The notes under the pieces are model-generated. The model was not told where the DNA came from, ran no database searches, and worked only from the letters and a program-made list of their open reading frames with translations. From positions 1 to 64,000 of the forward strand of contig NZ_JAMLDY010000015.1 of NCBI RefSeq assembly GCF_024211255.1: a stretch of DNA of 64,000 nt, in the 5' to 3' direction. The first letter of the stretch is position 1. Each line of letters opens with the position of its first letter. Shown here in pieces: positions 45,790 through 54,871 of the stretch. The DNA comes from Sphingomonas liriopis (GTDB lineage: Bacteria; Pseudomonadota; Alphaproteobacteria; Sphingomonadales; Sphingomonadaceae). The position numbers and the translations under genes are program-made.

Positions 45790-47577
45790 TCAGAATGCGT
45801 TCCAGTCGCCGTTCGCGACGCGACGGGGCGTGGCGGCATGGCGCGGGGCGGCATCGCGGGTGACCAGCCGTGGCGTCGACGCCGGCGGTGCGCCGTCGAT
45901 CACGAAGGTCGCGACCGAACCGGCGAGCTGTTCCGCCTCGGCGACCAGCTGGCGCGCCGCGGCCGATGTTTCCTCGACCATCGCGGCATTCTGTTGCGTC
46001 ATCGCGTCCATCTCGCTGATCGCGACGTTGATCTGGCCGAGGCTTTTGGCCTGATGATCCGACTGTTGCGCGATCGCGTCGATCGAGCCGCTGACGGTGG
46101 CGACGCGATCGATGATCCGCGACAGCGCCTGGCCGGTCTGGTCGACCAGCTCGACGCCGGCGCGGACGTGGGCATGCGCGGAGGTGACCTTGCTCTTCAC
46201 CTCGGTGGCGGCATCGGCCGATCGCTGCGCGAGCGCGCGGACTTCGGAGGCGACGACCGCGAAGCCGCGGCCCGCATCGCCGGCGCGCGCCGCCTCGACC
46301 CCTGCGTTGAGCGCCAGCAGGTTGGTCTGGAAGGCGATACCGTCGATCAGGCTGATGATCTCGGCGATCTCGTTGCTCGCGGTCTCGATGCCGTTCATCG
46401 CGCCGATCGCCTTGCGGACGATCGTACCGCCGCGTTCGGCCTCGTCGCGGGTGTCCGCCATCGCGCTGCTGGCGCCGGTCGCCGCACCCGCGCCGTCGCG
46501 GATCGATCTGGTGACTTCGTCGAGCGCCGCGGCGGATTCCTGTAGCGCGGCGGCTTCCTGTTCGGTGCGCTGCGCCAGATCGAGCGCGGACTGATTGATC
46601 TCGCCCGAGTTGCGCTTGATGGCGTGCACGCTGCCGCGCACCTCGCCCAGCACGCGCGACAGGCTGGCGGTGGCGTTGTTGAAATCGGCCGACAGGCTGC
46701 GGAAGGCGTCGGGGACGTCGGCGATGCGCGCGGTCAGATCGGCTTCGGCCAGGCGGTGCAGCCCGCCGCCGATCGCGGTCATCGCCGCGGCGCGATCGGC
46801 GTCGTCGGCGACCTTGGCGGTGGCGGTGTCGCGGAACACCTGCACCGCGCGGCCCATGTCGCCCAGTTCGTCGCCGCGCTCCGCCGCATCGATCGCGATG
46901 TCGTGCCGGCCCGCGGCGAGCGCGGCCATCGCATCGGTCAGCGCGGTGATCGGCCGGGCGATCTGGCGGCTGAGCAGCATCGACAGCGTGATGGCGATGC
47001 CGACCAGCGCGATCGCGCCGATGACCAGCGCGATGATCGCATAGCGGATCGCGCTGTCCTGCCGCGCGGCATTGGCCGCCATCTCCTGCGTTTCCTCGGC
47101 GCGCAGGTCGCGCAGCGGCAACGCCACCTTGCTGACCAGCACCGCCTTGCCCGCGCCGCGGACGAGGTCCTGCGCCTCGTCGCGGCGCCCGGCCTTGACC
47201 CAGCCGATCAGCCGGTCGCCCCAGTCGCGCCGCCACGCCAGCGTCTGGCGCTGCGCCTCGCGCACCTGCGCCAGCTTGGCCGGATCGGTGAGCAGCCGCT
47301 GGAGTTCGGCGGCGGTGTCGTCGAACTCCTTGCGCGCCTCGTCGTAGGATTTGAGGTAGGTGGGGTCGCCGGTGACCAGGAACCCGCGGAACTGGCTGTT
47401 CTGCCGCAGGATCGACGTTTCCAGCGTCAGCGCCTTGGCATAGACGGTCTGGCTGAAATTGTTCCGCTGCGTCGATCGCTCGATCATCATCAGGCTGGCG
47501 AACAGCACCAGCATCACGGCGACCGCCGATGCGTTGATGACGAGGAAGGACAGGCCCAGCTTGCGCGGTATCTTCAT
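45790..47577 (-). CDS. Methyl-accepting chemotaxis protein with C-terminal CheR-tether-like pentapeptide
   Basis: 595-aa transmembrane chemoreceptor. Two membrane helices (about 10-32 and 175-200) enclose a CHASE3-like helical sensor (NNFSQTVYAKALTLETSILR, QFRGFLVTGDPTYLKSYDEA). A HAMP domain follows (LSRQIARPITALTDAMAALA), then the signalling domain with the hairpin tip EIISLIDGIAFQTNLLALNA and GVEAARAGDAGRGFAVVASE. The protein ends GDWNAF, which fits the W-x-x-F pentapeptide used to dock CheR/CheB. No other che genes are present. It sits 50 bp downstream of a TonB receptor, so both may respond to the same compound. Confidence 0.93.
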   Translation of the reverse strand: MKIPRKLGLSFLVINASAVAVMLVLFASLMMIERSTQRNNFSQTVYAKALTLETSILRQNSQFRGFLVTGDPTYLKSYDEARKEFDDTAAELQRLLTDPAKLAQVREAQRQTLAWRRDWGDRLIGWVKAGRRDEAQDLVRGAGKAVLVSKVALPLRDLRAEETQEMAANAARQDSAIRYAIIALVIGAIALVGIAITLSMLLSRQIARPITALTDAMAALAAGRHDIAIDAAERGDELGDMGRAVQVFRDTATAKVADDADRAAAMTAIGGGLHRLAEADLTARIADVPDAFRSLSADFNNATASLSRVLGEVRGSVHAIKRNSGEINQSALDLAQRTEQEAAALQESAAALDEVTRSIRDGAGAATGASSAMADTRDEAERGGTIVRKAIGAMNGIETASNEIAEIISLIDGIAFQTNLLALNAGVEAARAGDAGRGFAVVASEVRALAQRSADAATEVKSKVTSAHAHVRAGVELVDQTGQALSRIIDRVATVSGSIDAIAQQSDHQAKSLGQINVAISEMDAMTQQNAAMVEETSAAARQLVAEAEQLAGSVATFVIDGAPPASTPRLVTRDAAPRHAATPRRVANGDWNAF

Positions 47578-47627
47578 GATGTCGAACGGTCCCTGGTCAG
47601 ACGGCAGGAGTCAGGCGGCGGGGCGGA

Positions 47628-50369
47628 TCAGAAGCGCGAACGCAGCGTGATGCCGTAGGTGCGCGGTTCGGCGAGGAAGGCCGCGGCGATCGCATTGCCG
47701 GTCGCGAAATTGGGCGAGCCGAACTGCGTCACCTGCGACTGGCTGCCCGCCCCCTGGAAGGGCGCGGAGAAGGCGACCTGTTGGTAGCGGGTGTCGAGCA
47801 CGTTCTGCCCCCAGAATTCCACCGCCCAGCGCTGGTCGCGCCCGCGGATGCCGACGCGCGCGTTGACCAGGAAGAAGCCGTCCTGGCGCTTTTCGGCGAA
47901 CAGGTCCGACCCGGTATTATAGTCGCTGGTCAGGCGGCTATCGACGTAGAACAGCGCCGAGAGGCCGTTCCCGCCGATCGCAGGCGTCCAGCTCGCCGAG
48001 CTGGTGACGGTGTGGCGCGGCGCGTTCGACATCTGGTTGCCGGGCAGCAGGAACAGCGCGGCGTTGAGCGCCTCGCCCGCGTCGCTGCCGACCAGATTGT
48101 CGCGATACTGGGTATGCGCGTAGGTATAGCCGAGGTTGAAGGTGACGTCGGGGGTCGGATAGGCGCCCGCCTCGATCTCGAACCCCTGCGTCACCACGCC
48201 GGCCTTGACGCCGCCGGTGCAGGTGCCGGTCGCCGAGGATTCGTCGCGATCCGCGCCGCCCAGGCTCGCGTTGCAGGCGCTGATGTTCTGGACGATGTAG
48301 TTGGTGCCGTTGAAGGTGTTGAGCTGGAAGTTCTTGAACGCCGAGCGGAAGCCGGCGAGGTTGGCGGTGAACTTCGCGCTGCTGTACTTGATGCCGACCT
48401 CGAACGCCTGGACGGTTTCGGGGTCGAAGCGCAGGTTGCTTGCACTCGCCGCGGTCGGCGTCGCGAAGACGGTGGCGGTGAGGTCCGACCGGTCGAGGTT
48501 GTAGCCGCCCGCCTTGTAGCCGCGCGCATAGGAGGCGTAGAGCAGGGTGCTCGGCGCGGGCTTCCACGACAGCACGCCGGTGCCGGTGAACTGGCCCTCG
48601 CGCATCGAATCCTTGATCGGCACGCCGGTCAGCGCCGCGGTCGAATTGCCGGTGCAGGTCAGCGTGATGATGCCCGCCGCCAGCGTGCGCGCGGTCGCGT
48701 TGCTGCTGGCGAGCAGCGGCGCCAGATTGGCCTGCTGCACCGGGCAGACGGTGTTGTTGTTGTTGAAGCTGGCGTCGAGCGACTTGTGTTCGTTAGTGTA
48801 GCGCAGGCCGCCGGTCACGCTGAGCGTGTCGGTGATGCGCAGGATGTTGTGGGTGAAGAAGGCGAAATTCTCGCTCGTCTGGTTGTAGACGTCGCGCAGG
48901 CTGCCGCGGTCGTTGAGCGTGCCGAGCAGGTCGATGCCGGCGATGATCTGCGGCCCCACCGCAGGCGTCAGCACGGCGCGGCCGGCGGCGCTGAGGCAGC
49001 CGGTGGCGGCGGGGTTGCGCAGCGCGGCGGTCGGGTTGATCGTCGCGACGATGCGGCACGCGGCGAAGGCGCCGTACTGCGTGCCGAACTTCAGATTGTC
49101 GACGACCTGCAGCTTTTCGTGCGCGTAATAGCCGCCGACCAGCCAGTCGAGGCGGTTGCCGAACAGGCTGCCCGACAGGCGCGTTTCCTGCGTGAAGGTG
49201 TGGAACTGGCGATAGGCGTTGCCGTCGTCGGGGCGATAGCCGATATCGACGTTGCCGTAATCGATGTCGGCGGCGCCGCCCGATTTATATTCGCGATACG
49301 CGCTGATCGAAATGAGCTGCACCTGGCCGATGTTCCAGCCGATGCGCGCCGAGCCGCCGTAGTCGGTGGTGACGTTGCTGTAGGCGCGGCCCTTCGTATT
49401 GGCGATCTGGCGGTTGTAGGGATCGCCGTCGCTGGGCAGCACGCCGCCGAGGCTCTGCAGGATCGAGACGATCCGGTTCTGCGGGGCGACGGTGAAGTCG
49501 CCGGGCGTGCCGGGCGTGGGATCGACCTTTTCACGGGTATCGACATAGACCGCGCCGCAGCACTTTTCGTCGCGATGCGTATAGTCGCCGATCAAGCGGA
49601 TCGAGAAGTCCGAGCTCGGCTTGAAGAACAGCTGGCCGCGGACGAAATAGCGGTTGCGGTCGTTATAGTCGGTGTTGTTGACGACGTCGCGATAGAAGCC
49701 GTCGCGCTTGCCGTAGACGCCGTCGATGCGGAAGGCGAGGACGTCCTTCAGCACCGGGCCGGTCAGCGCGCCGGCAAGGCGCACGGCGTCGTAGTTGCCG
49801 TAGCTCGCCTCGCCATAGCCGCCGAACTTGAATTCGGGATATTTGGTGTAGATGCTGATCGCGCCGGCCGACGAATTGCGCCCCGACAGCGTGCCCTGCG
49901 GCCCGCGCAGCACCTCGATCCGCTCGACTTCGCCGAGGTCGTTGAGGCCCGAGCCGGTTCGGCTGCGATAGACGCCGTCGATGAACACCGCGACCGAGCT
50001 TTCGAGGCCGGGGTTGTCGCCCACCGTGCCGATGCCGCGCAGGCGGGCGGTGGCGTTGGCTTCCGAACCGGTCGACGAGACGATCAGCGACGGCGCGAGC
50101 TGCGCCATCTGGCGGATGTCCGTCGCGCCCGAATTCTGCAATGCGGCGGTGCTGTAGGCGCTGACCGCGATCGGCACGTTCGACAGGCGCTGCGACCGGC
50201 GGGTCGCGGTGACGATGATGTCGGCGCTGTTCTTCGACGCGTCCTGCTGCGCCTTGTCGGCTTCGGCCTGTTTCGCGGTCGGTGCGACGCCGCGCAACCC
50301 TTGCGCATGTCCCGACGTCGACACGCCGGCACAGGTCGTGGCGGCCAGCAGATACACCCATTTACGCAT
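47628..50369 (-). CDS. TonB-dependent outer-membrane receptor
   Basis: 913-aa receptor, larger than the one at 39849. It has a signal peptide (about 1-22; VYLLAATTCAGVSTSGHAQG), a plug domain from about 48 (ADIIVTATRRSQRLSNVPIA, ATARLRGIGTVGDNPGLESS, RIEVLRGPQGTLSGRNSSAG) and a long barrel ending in Phe (GITLRSRF). Barrel loops contain several cysteines (for example CPVQQANLAPL, CNASLGGADRDESSATGTC), suggesting extracellular disulfides. The ligand is unknown. It is divergent from katE and is the first gene of a minus-strand run that continues with a chemoreceptor, a DUF2332 gene and a carboxylesterase. Confidence 0.94.
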   Translation of the reverse strand: MRKWVYLLAATTCAGVSTSGHAQGLRGVAPTAKQAEADKAQQDASKNSADIIVTATRRSQRLSNVPIAVSAYSTAALQNSGATDIRQMAQLAPSLIVSSTGSEANATARLRGIGTVGDNPGLESSVAVFIDGVYRSRTGSGLNDLGEVERIEVLRGPQGTLSGRNSSAGAISIYTKYPEFKFGGYGEASYGNYDAVRLAGALTGPVLKDVLAFRIDGVYGKRDGFYRDVVNNTDYNDRNRYFVRGQLFFKPSSDFSIRLIGDYTHRDEKCCGAVYVDTREKVDPTPGTPGDFTVAPQNRIVSILQSLGGVLPSDGDPYNRQIANTKGRAYSNVTTDYGGSARIGWNIGQVQLISISAYREYKSGGAADIDYGNVDIGYRPDDGNAYRQFHTFTQETRLSGSLFGNRLDWLVGGYYAHEKLQVVDNLKFGTQYGAFAACRIVATINPTAALRNPAATGCLSAAGRAVLTPAVGPQIIAGIDLLGTLNDRGSLRDVYNQTSENFAFFTHNILRITDTLSVTGGLRYTNEHKSLDASFNNNNTVCPVQQANLAPLLASSNATARTLAAGIITLTCTGNSTAALTGVPIKDSMREGQFTGTGVLSWKPAPSTLLYASYARGYKAGGYNLDRSDLTATVFATPTAASASNLRFDPETVQAFEVGIKYSSAKFTANLAGFRSAFKNFQLNTFNGTNYIVQNISACNASLGGADRDESSATGTCTGGVKAGVVTQGFEIEAGAYPTPDVTFNLGYTYAHTQYRDNLVGSDAGEALNAALFLLPGNQMSNAPRHTVTSSASWTPAIGGNGLSALFYVDSRLTSDYNTGSDLFAEKRQDGFFLVNARVGIRGRDQRWAVEFWGQNVLDTRYQQVAFSAPFQGAGSQSQVTQFGSPNFATGNAIAAAFLAEPRTYGITLRSRF

Positions 50370-50515
50370 TGATGATGCCCACTCTTTCGGTTGTTTCCCC
50401 GACGGTTGACCTGCACGAAAGAGGATAATGACGCGTTAATCGTGTCCGATTCCGGCCGGTTTTATCGGTCGATACGGGTGGAGGGGCAGGGCCGGTCGAA
50501 TATTGGCGTCACGGT

Positions 50516-50541
50516 GCAACCTGCGGATCGTCCCGACCGTT
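50516..50541 (+). promoter_or_regulatory. Candidate general-stress (EcfG-type) promoter of katE
   Basis: GCAAC at 50516-50520 and CGTT at 50538-50541 with a 17-bp spacer; one mismatch from GGAAC-N16/17-CGTT. The -10 end is 28 bp from the katE ATG. Confidence 0.45.
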
Positions 50542-50569
50542 GGCGTCGGGACTTTATCAGGGATCCCGC

Positions 50570-52657
50570 ATGACCAGCCATACCGACCTTCACCCCGGCA
50601 ACGGCGGCGAAACGCATCAGGCGACCGATGCCGATCATCCCGTGCTGACCACCAACCACGGCACGCCGATCAGCGACAACCAGAACCAGTTGAAGGCCGG
50701 CGCCCGCGGCCCGGTGCTGCTGGAGGACGAGGTCTATCGCGAGAAGATCAACCATTTCGATCACGAGCGCATCCCCGAGCGGATCGTCCATGCCCGCGGG
50801 TCTGCGGCGCACGGCTATTTCGAATGCACCGAAAGCCTCGCCGACATCACCGTCGCCGACCTGTTCAGCAAGAAGGGCCAGCGTACCGAGGTGTTCACCC
50901 GCTTCTCGACCGTCGCGGGCGGAGCGGGATCGGTCGACACGCCGCGCGACGTGCGCGGCTTCGCGGTGAAATTCTACACGCGTGAGGGCAATTGGGACCT
51001 CGTCGGCAACAACATCCCGGTGTTCTTCATCCAGGATGCGATCAAATTCCCCGACCTGATCCACGCTGCCAAGATGGAGGCCGACCGCGGCTATCCGCAG
51101 GCGGCGACCGCGCACGACACCTTCTGGGACTTCATCAGTTTGATGCCCGAATCGACCCACATGATCATGTGGGCGATGTCGGACCGCACGCTGCCGCGCA
51201 CCTTTGCCAATATGGAGGGGTTCGGCGTCCACACCTTCCGCTTCATCAACAAGGAAGGAAAGAGCACCTTCGTCAAGTTCCACTGGAAGCCGAAGGCGGG
51301 CCTCGCCTCGACGATCTGGGACGAGACGGTGAAGATCGCCGGCGCCGATCCCGATTTCCAGCGCCGCGACCTGTTCGAGCGGATCGACCGCGGCGATTTC
51401 CCGACGTGGGAATTGGGCGTGCAGCTGTTCGACGAGGAGTTCGCCAACAGCCAGCCCTACGACGTGCTTGACGCGACCAAGATCATCCCGGAGGAAGTGC
51501 TGCCGGTGAAGATCGTCGGCAAGATGGTGCTCGATCGCTATCCCGACAATTTCTTTGCCGAGACCGAGCAGGCGGCGTTCGTGCCGAGCCATGTCGTGCC
51601 GGGCATCGGCTTCTCCAACGATCCGCTGCTGCAGGGGCGGTTGTTCTCCTATACCGATACGCAGCTGTCGCGGCTGGGGTCGGTGAACTTCCACCAGCTG
51701 CCGATCAATGCGGCCAAGGGGCGCGCCGAGGCGGCGGGCTGCCCCTTCATGAACCAGCAGCGCGACGGGCATATGCAGATGGCGGTGCCCAAGGGGCGTG
51801 CGAACTACGAGCCCAACAGCCTCGCCAAGGTCGGCGAGGAGGCCGGCGCGCGCGAGGACCCGGACAAGGGGTACAAGACCTTCCCGTCGGAGGAAGAGGG
51901 CCAGAAGCTGCGCATCCGGCCGGAGAGCTTCGCGGATCATTACAGCCAGGCGCGATTGTTCTTCCGCTCGATCGATCCGGCGGAGCAGGCGCATCTCGCC
52001 TCGGCACTGGTGTTCGAACTGTCCAAGGTCGGCATCGAGCATATCCGCACCGCGGTGATGGCGAATCTGCGCAACGTCGACGAGGACCTGGCCGCGCGCG
52101 TTGCCGACGGGCTGGCGATGGACTTGCCGGAAGCGTCACCGACCGCGGCGCCGGTGCTCGACATGGACCCGTCGCCGGCGCTGCGGATCATCCGCGGGCC
52201 GCTCGAGAAGCATACGCTTGAGGGGCGCTCGGTCGGTATCCTGATCGCCGACGGCAGCGATGCCAAGGCGCTGGCGTCGCTCAAGGATGCGGTGAAGGAC
52301 GCCGGCGGGCGTGCCATCGTCGTAGCGCCGAAGGTCGGCAAGGTGCCGCTGTCGGACGGATCGTCGGTGGCGGCGGATTCGCAGCTGTTCGGCCAGCCCT
52401 CGGCGACGCTCGATGCCTGCGCGGTGATCCTGTCGAAGGAGGCGACCGCCAAGCTCGTCAAGGAAGGCGCGGCGGTGCAATGGGTGATGGATGCGTTCGG
52501 GCATCTGAAGGCGATCGGCTTCAATGCCGAGGCCAAGCCGTTGCTCGACAAGGCGGGCGTCGAGGCGGACGAGGGCGTGACCGATCTGGGTGGCTTCGTC
52601 GAGGCGGCGAAGAAGCGCTATTGGGATCGCGAACCGAACGTCCGTACGCTGGCGTGA
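50570..52657 (+). CDS. katE: Large-subunit catalase (HPII/KatE type)
   Basis: 695-aa clade-2 catalase that dismutates hydrogen peroxide. The catalase core contains the distal His in [20 protein letters not shown] near residue 75, Asn in [20 protein letters not shown] near 145, and the proximal heme Tyr in [18 protein letters not shown] near 325. The C-terminal flavodoxin/DJ-1-like domain (about 560-690; [40 protein letters not shown]) is characteristic of HPII. ATG 50570 is the start; an upstream TTG at 50540 is unlikely. A candidate general-stress promoter lies 28 bp upstream. A perfect hairpin follows the gene. Confidence 0.96.
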   Translation: MTSHTDLHPGNGGETHQATDADHPVLTTNHGTPISDNQNQLKAGARGPVLLEDEVYREKINHFDHERIPERIVHARGSAAHGYFECTESLADITVADLFSKKGQRTEVFTRFSTVAGGAGSVDTPRDVRGFAVKFYTREGNWDLVGNNIPVFFIQDAIKFPDLIHAAKMEADRGYPQAATAHDTFWDFISLMPESTHMIMWAMSDRTLPRTFANMEGFGVHTFRFINKEGKSTFVKFHWKPKAGLASTIWDETVKIAGADPDFQRRDLFERIDRGDFPTWELGVQLFDEEFANSQPYDVLDATKIIPEEVLPVKIVGKMVLDRYPDNFFAETEQAAFVPSHVVPGIGFSNDPLLQGRLFSYTDTQLSRLGSVNFHQLPINAAKGRAEAAGCPFMNQQRDGHMQMAVPKGRANYEPNSLAKVGEEAGAREDPDKGYKTFPSEEEGQKLRIRPESFADHYSQARLFFRSIDPAEQAHLASALVFELSKVGIEHIRTAVMANLRNVDEDLAARVADGLAMDLPEASPTAAPVLDMDPSPALRIIRGPLEKHTLEGRSVGILIADGSDAKALASLKDAVKDAGGRAIVVAPKVGKVPLSDGSSVAADSQLFGQPSATLDACAVILSKEATAKLVKEGAAVQWVMDAFGHLKAIGFNAEAKPLLDKAGVEADEGVTDLGGFVEAAKKRYWDREPNVRTLA

Positions 52658-52664
52658 AGACGGC

Positions 52665-52698
52665 GTGATCGTCGCGCCGGTCAGCGCGCGACGATCAC
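52665..52698. terminator. Bidirectional hairpin between katE and the NodS-like gene
   Basis: GTGATCGTCGCGC (52665-52677) and GCGCGACGATCAC (52686-52698) form a perfect 13-bp stem with an 8-nt loop. It starts 7 bp after the katE stop and covers the last codons of the convergent methyltransferase gene. Confidence 0.65.
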
Positions 52699-53250
52699 CT
52701 GCCAGCGGCGCGTGGCGCGGACGGGGGTGACCCGCCAGTCGCGCGCCGTTTCGTGCAGGAACCGGGTGTGGATGCCCGCGGCGTGCTGCGCGAAATCGTA
52801 GAAGTCGATGCGATGGTGCGCGAGGATCAGGCGGCCACCGGGGCGTAGCGCCGCGACGCATTCGCGGGCGACCTGTGCCATCGCGTGGCGGTCGAGATAA
52901 TAGAGCAGTTCGGCGATGAGAATCGCATCGTAGGTGCAGCGCGGCGGGCGGGCGGGGAGCGCCAGCTCGATCGCGCGGGCGCGGGGGTAGGGGCGGATCG
53001 CCTGTGCGGTCAGCCGCGTGCCCTCCGCGGTGCCCTCGGTCGCATCGAGGCGGAGCGCGCGCGGGGCGAGTTCGGCGCTGTTCGAGCCGTTGCCGCTGGC
53101 GAGTTCGAGCACGCGGCCGATGGGGCCCGGGCCCAGCGCGTGGAGGATCGCGGTACGCTTGACCGCCTCGTCGCGGTTGCGGAACGTGCCCCATGGATCG
53201 GCGTCGGCGGCGAATTTGTCGGCGAAGCCGTCGAGGCGGATCGCGCTCAT
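52681..53250 (-). CDS. NodS-like SAM-dependent methyltransferase
   Basis: 189-aa class I methyltransferase with the NodS-type pattern: an N-terminal lead FADKFAADADPWGTFRNRDE, then motif I as RVLELASGNGSNSAELAPRA near residues 46-65, motif II YDAILIAELLYYLD near 107, and RPGGRLILAHHRIDFYDFAQ near 138. NodS itself N-methylates the deacetylated end of a chito-oligosaccharide. Here the gene is last in an overlapping run with a PIG-L deacetylase, an acyl-CoA dehydrogenase-like protein and a glycosyltransferase, so a deacetylate-then-methylate sequence on an amino-sugar or aminolipid is a reasonable guess. Its ATG overlaps the PIG-L stop by 4 bp. Confidence 0.87.
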   Translation of the reverse strand: MSAIRLDGFADKFAADADPWGTFRNRDEAVKRTAILHALGPGPIGRVLELASGNGSNSAELAPRALRLDATEGTAEGTRLTAQAIRPYPRARAIELALPARPPRCTYDAILIAELLYYLDRHAMAQVARECVAALRPGGRLILAHHRIDFYDFAQHAAGIHTRFLHETARDWRVTPVRATRRWQVIVAR

Positions 53251-53885
53251 CGCCGCAGCTCGACGAACGTCTCGATCGGGTGCGCGAAGGCGGCGAGTTC
53301 GTGGGCCGCGATCGCGAAGCCGGCGGGGTCGTCGCGGATCATCCCCAATTGCGTCGCGTGGAGGCGGATCAGCGAGCGTTTGGCGGCCGTTCCACCCGGC
53401 ACGACGAGCGTGCGGGCCCGCGCGCCGATCGCGGTGCGCGGTGGCCAGACCTGATAGGTCAGGCGGCGCGCGCGGCCGGGCAGGCGATGCAACGCCGCCG
53501 CCACGGCCTGGTGATCGGGGTGCGCATCGCTCGCCGCCGGGCCGACGATCAGGTCGATGCCGCGGGTCAGGCGGCGGAGGGTGCCGGACGGTACGCCATC
53601 GGAGAGGCGGCTGTCGGGCAGGCCGAGGAAGGCGACGTCGCCCGCCGGGATGCCGAGCCGGCGCAGCGCGCGCAGGCTTTCGCGGCGGCGTGCGGCGATC
53701 AGGCGGGGGCGGGGCCAGCGCAGGCTGCCGGGATGCGAGGCGGCGCCATCGCTGACGATCGCGACGCCCACGCGCGTGCCGCGGCGGCGGAGCAGCTGGA
53801 TCAGGCCGGCGGCGCCGATGACCTCGTCATCGGGATGCGGCGCGACGATCAATGCCCGCCGCGGGCGACGCAGCGCCAGCCTCAC
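53247..53885 (-). CDS. PIG-L/LmbE-family deacetylase
   Basis: 212-aa zinc-dependent N-deacetylase of the PIG-L family. The metal site is visible as ALIVAPHPDDEVIGAAGLIQ near residues 12-31 (H-P-D-D) with the third ligand in SDAHPDHQAVAAAL near 122. Family members remove acetyl groups from GlcNAc-linked lipids and thiols (GPI precursors, mycothiol, bacillithiol, teicoplanin). No bacillithiol or mycothiol genes are nearby. It overlaps by 4 bp at both ends with its neighbours, so the stoichiometry is probably fixed by coupling. Confidence 0.9.
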   Translation of the reverse strand: MRLALRRPRRALIVAPHPDDEVIGAAGLIQLLRRRGTRVGVAIVSDGAASHPGSLRWPRPRLIAARRRESLRALRRLGIPAGDVAFLGLPDSRLSDGVPSGTLRRLTRGIDLIVGPAASDAHPDHQAVAAALHRLPGRARRLTYQVWPPRTAIGARARTLVVPGGTAAKRSLIRLHATQLGMIRDDPAGFAIAAHELAAFAHPIETFVELRR

Positions 53886-54871
53886 AGCGATGGCGACAGC
53901 AGGCCGTCGCGCACCGCGCGGCCGACGCGCAGCCGCTGCGCATCGGGGGCGGGCTGGCGCAGATAGACGGCGAGGTCGGCGAGCAGCGCGGACAGCGGAT
54001 GGTCGAGGAATTGCCCGGCGAGCCCGACCGCGGCCTGCGCGAGCGCGATGGCGCGTTCCGCCGCGTCGGTCACGGCGAGCCGCGTCGCGGCGATGCGTGC
54101 GAGCCGGGCCTCGCCGTCGTGCTCGAACCAGTCGACGGCGGCGCGGCGGACGAAGGCCGCGGCCTGATCGGCAAGCCAGAACGCCTCAGCGAGCCGGGCG
54201 GCCTGGAACGGATCGTCGGCGCGGCCGGTGGCGACGAGATGGTCGCGGACCTGATCGCACAGCCCGGCGATGCCGCCGGCGTGGACCGCGACGAAGCGCA
54301 GCGCGCCGCCGCTGAAATACGGTTCGCGCGCGTAGGAATCGGGTTCGCCGATCGCGGCGTCGTCGTCGACCGCCACGTCGGGCCAGCGGACCCGATGCGT
54401 CTCCGACCGCTGCATCCCGGTCGTCCGCCACCAGTCGCGGTCGACGACCGGCGGTGTCGCGGCGAGGTCGAGCAGCAGCAGGCGGGTGCCGCCGTCGCCC
54501 TGCGCGGTGACCAGCGCATGGGTCAGGACGCCGGCGCCCGAGGCGTAGCTCTTGGCGCCGCGCAGCCGCCCGTCGGCGAGGGCCAGCGGCTCGCCGGGCA
54601 GCGCGGCGTTCCACACGCCGAGCATCGCCCCACCGGCGAGCGCGTGGCGCAGCCGCGCGACCTGATCGGGGTTGCCGTAGCGCTGGACGATCTGCCCGGC
54701 GTCGACATGCCCCTCCAGCAGCCGGCCGAGCGGCAGATCGCGCCGGCCGGTGGCATGGAGCGGGCGCAGGATCGCGAGATACTCGGCGGCATCGCGCGGG
54801 TCGCGCGGCGGCGCATGATCCCAGCCCGCCGCCGCGATCGCCGCGCGCAGGCGGATCGCCATGTCGGTCAT
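53882..54871 (-). CDS. Acyl-CoA dehydrogenase-like protein of the GT2/PIG-L cassette
   Basis: 329 aa with acyl-CoA-dehydrogenase architecture but shorter than true family members (about 380). Recognisable parts are the middle beta domain (AALPGEPLALADGRLRGAKS, GGTRLLLLDLAATPPVVDRD, WWRTTGMQRSETHRVRWPDV) and a C-terminal helical bundle (DQVRDHLVATGRADDPFQAA, RLAEAFWLADQAAAFVRRAA). I cannot locate the usual catalytic Glu with confidence, so it may be non-dehydrogenating, or act on a carrier- or lipid-bound acyl group. The start ATG 54871 overlaps the glycosyltransferase stop (ATGA); ATG 54886 is an alternative. Confidence 0.8.
   Translation of the reverse strand: MTDMAIRLRAAIAAAGWDHAPPRDPRDAAEYLAILRPLHATGRRDLPLGRLLEGHVDAGQIVQRYGNPDQVARLRHALAGGAMLGVWNAALPGEPLALADGRLRGAKSYASGAGVLTHALVTAQGDGGTRLLLLDLAATPPVVDRDWWRTTGMQRSETHRVRWPDVAVDDDAAIGEPDSYAREPYFSGGALRFVAVHAGGIAGLCDQVRDHLVATGRADDPFQAARLAEAFWLADQAAAFVRRAAVDWFEHDGEARLARIAATRLAVTDAAERAIALAQAAVGLAGQFLDHPLSALLADLAVYLRQPAPDAQRLRVGRAVRDGLLSPSL

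Noticed and set aside
35523-50369. The catabolic cluster as a fumonisin-degradation (fum) locus
   Set aside because: TonB receptor, MFS, type-B esterase and dehydrogenases recall fum genes, but there is no aminotransferase; an AraC/FadR regulator pair and a D-2-hydroxyacid oxidase are present instead. The resemblance is only in general plan.
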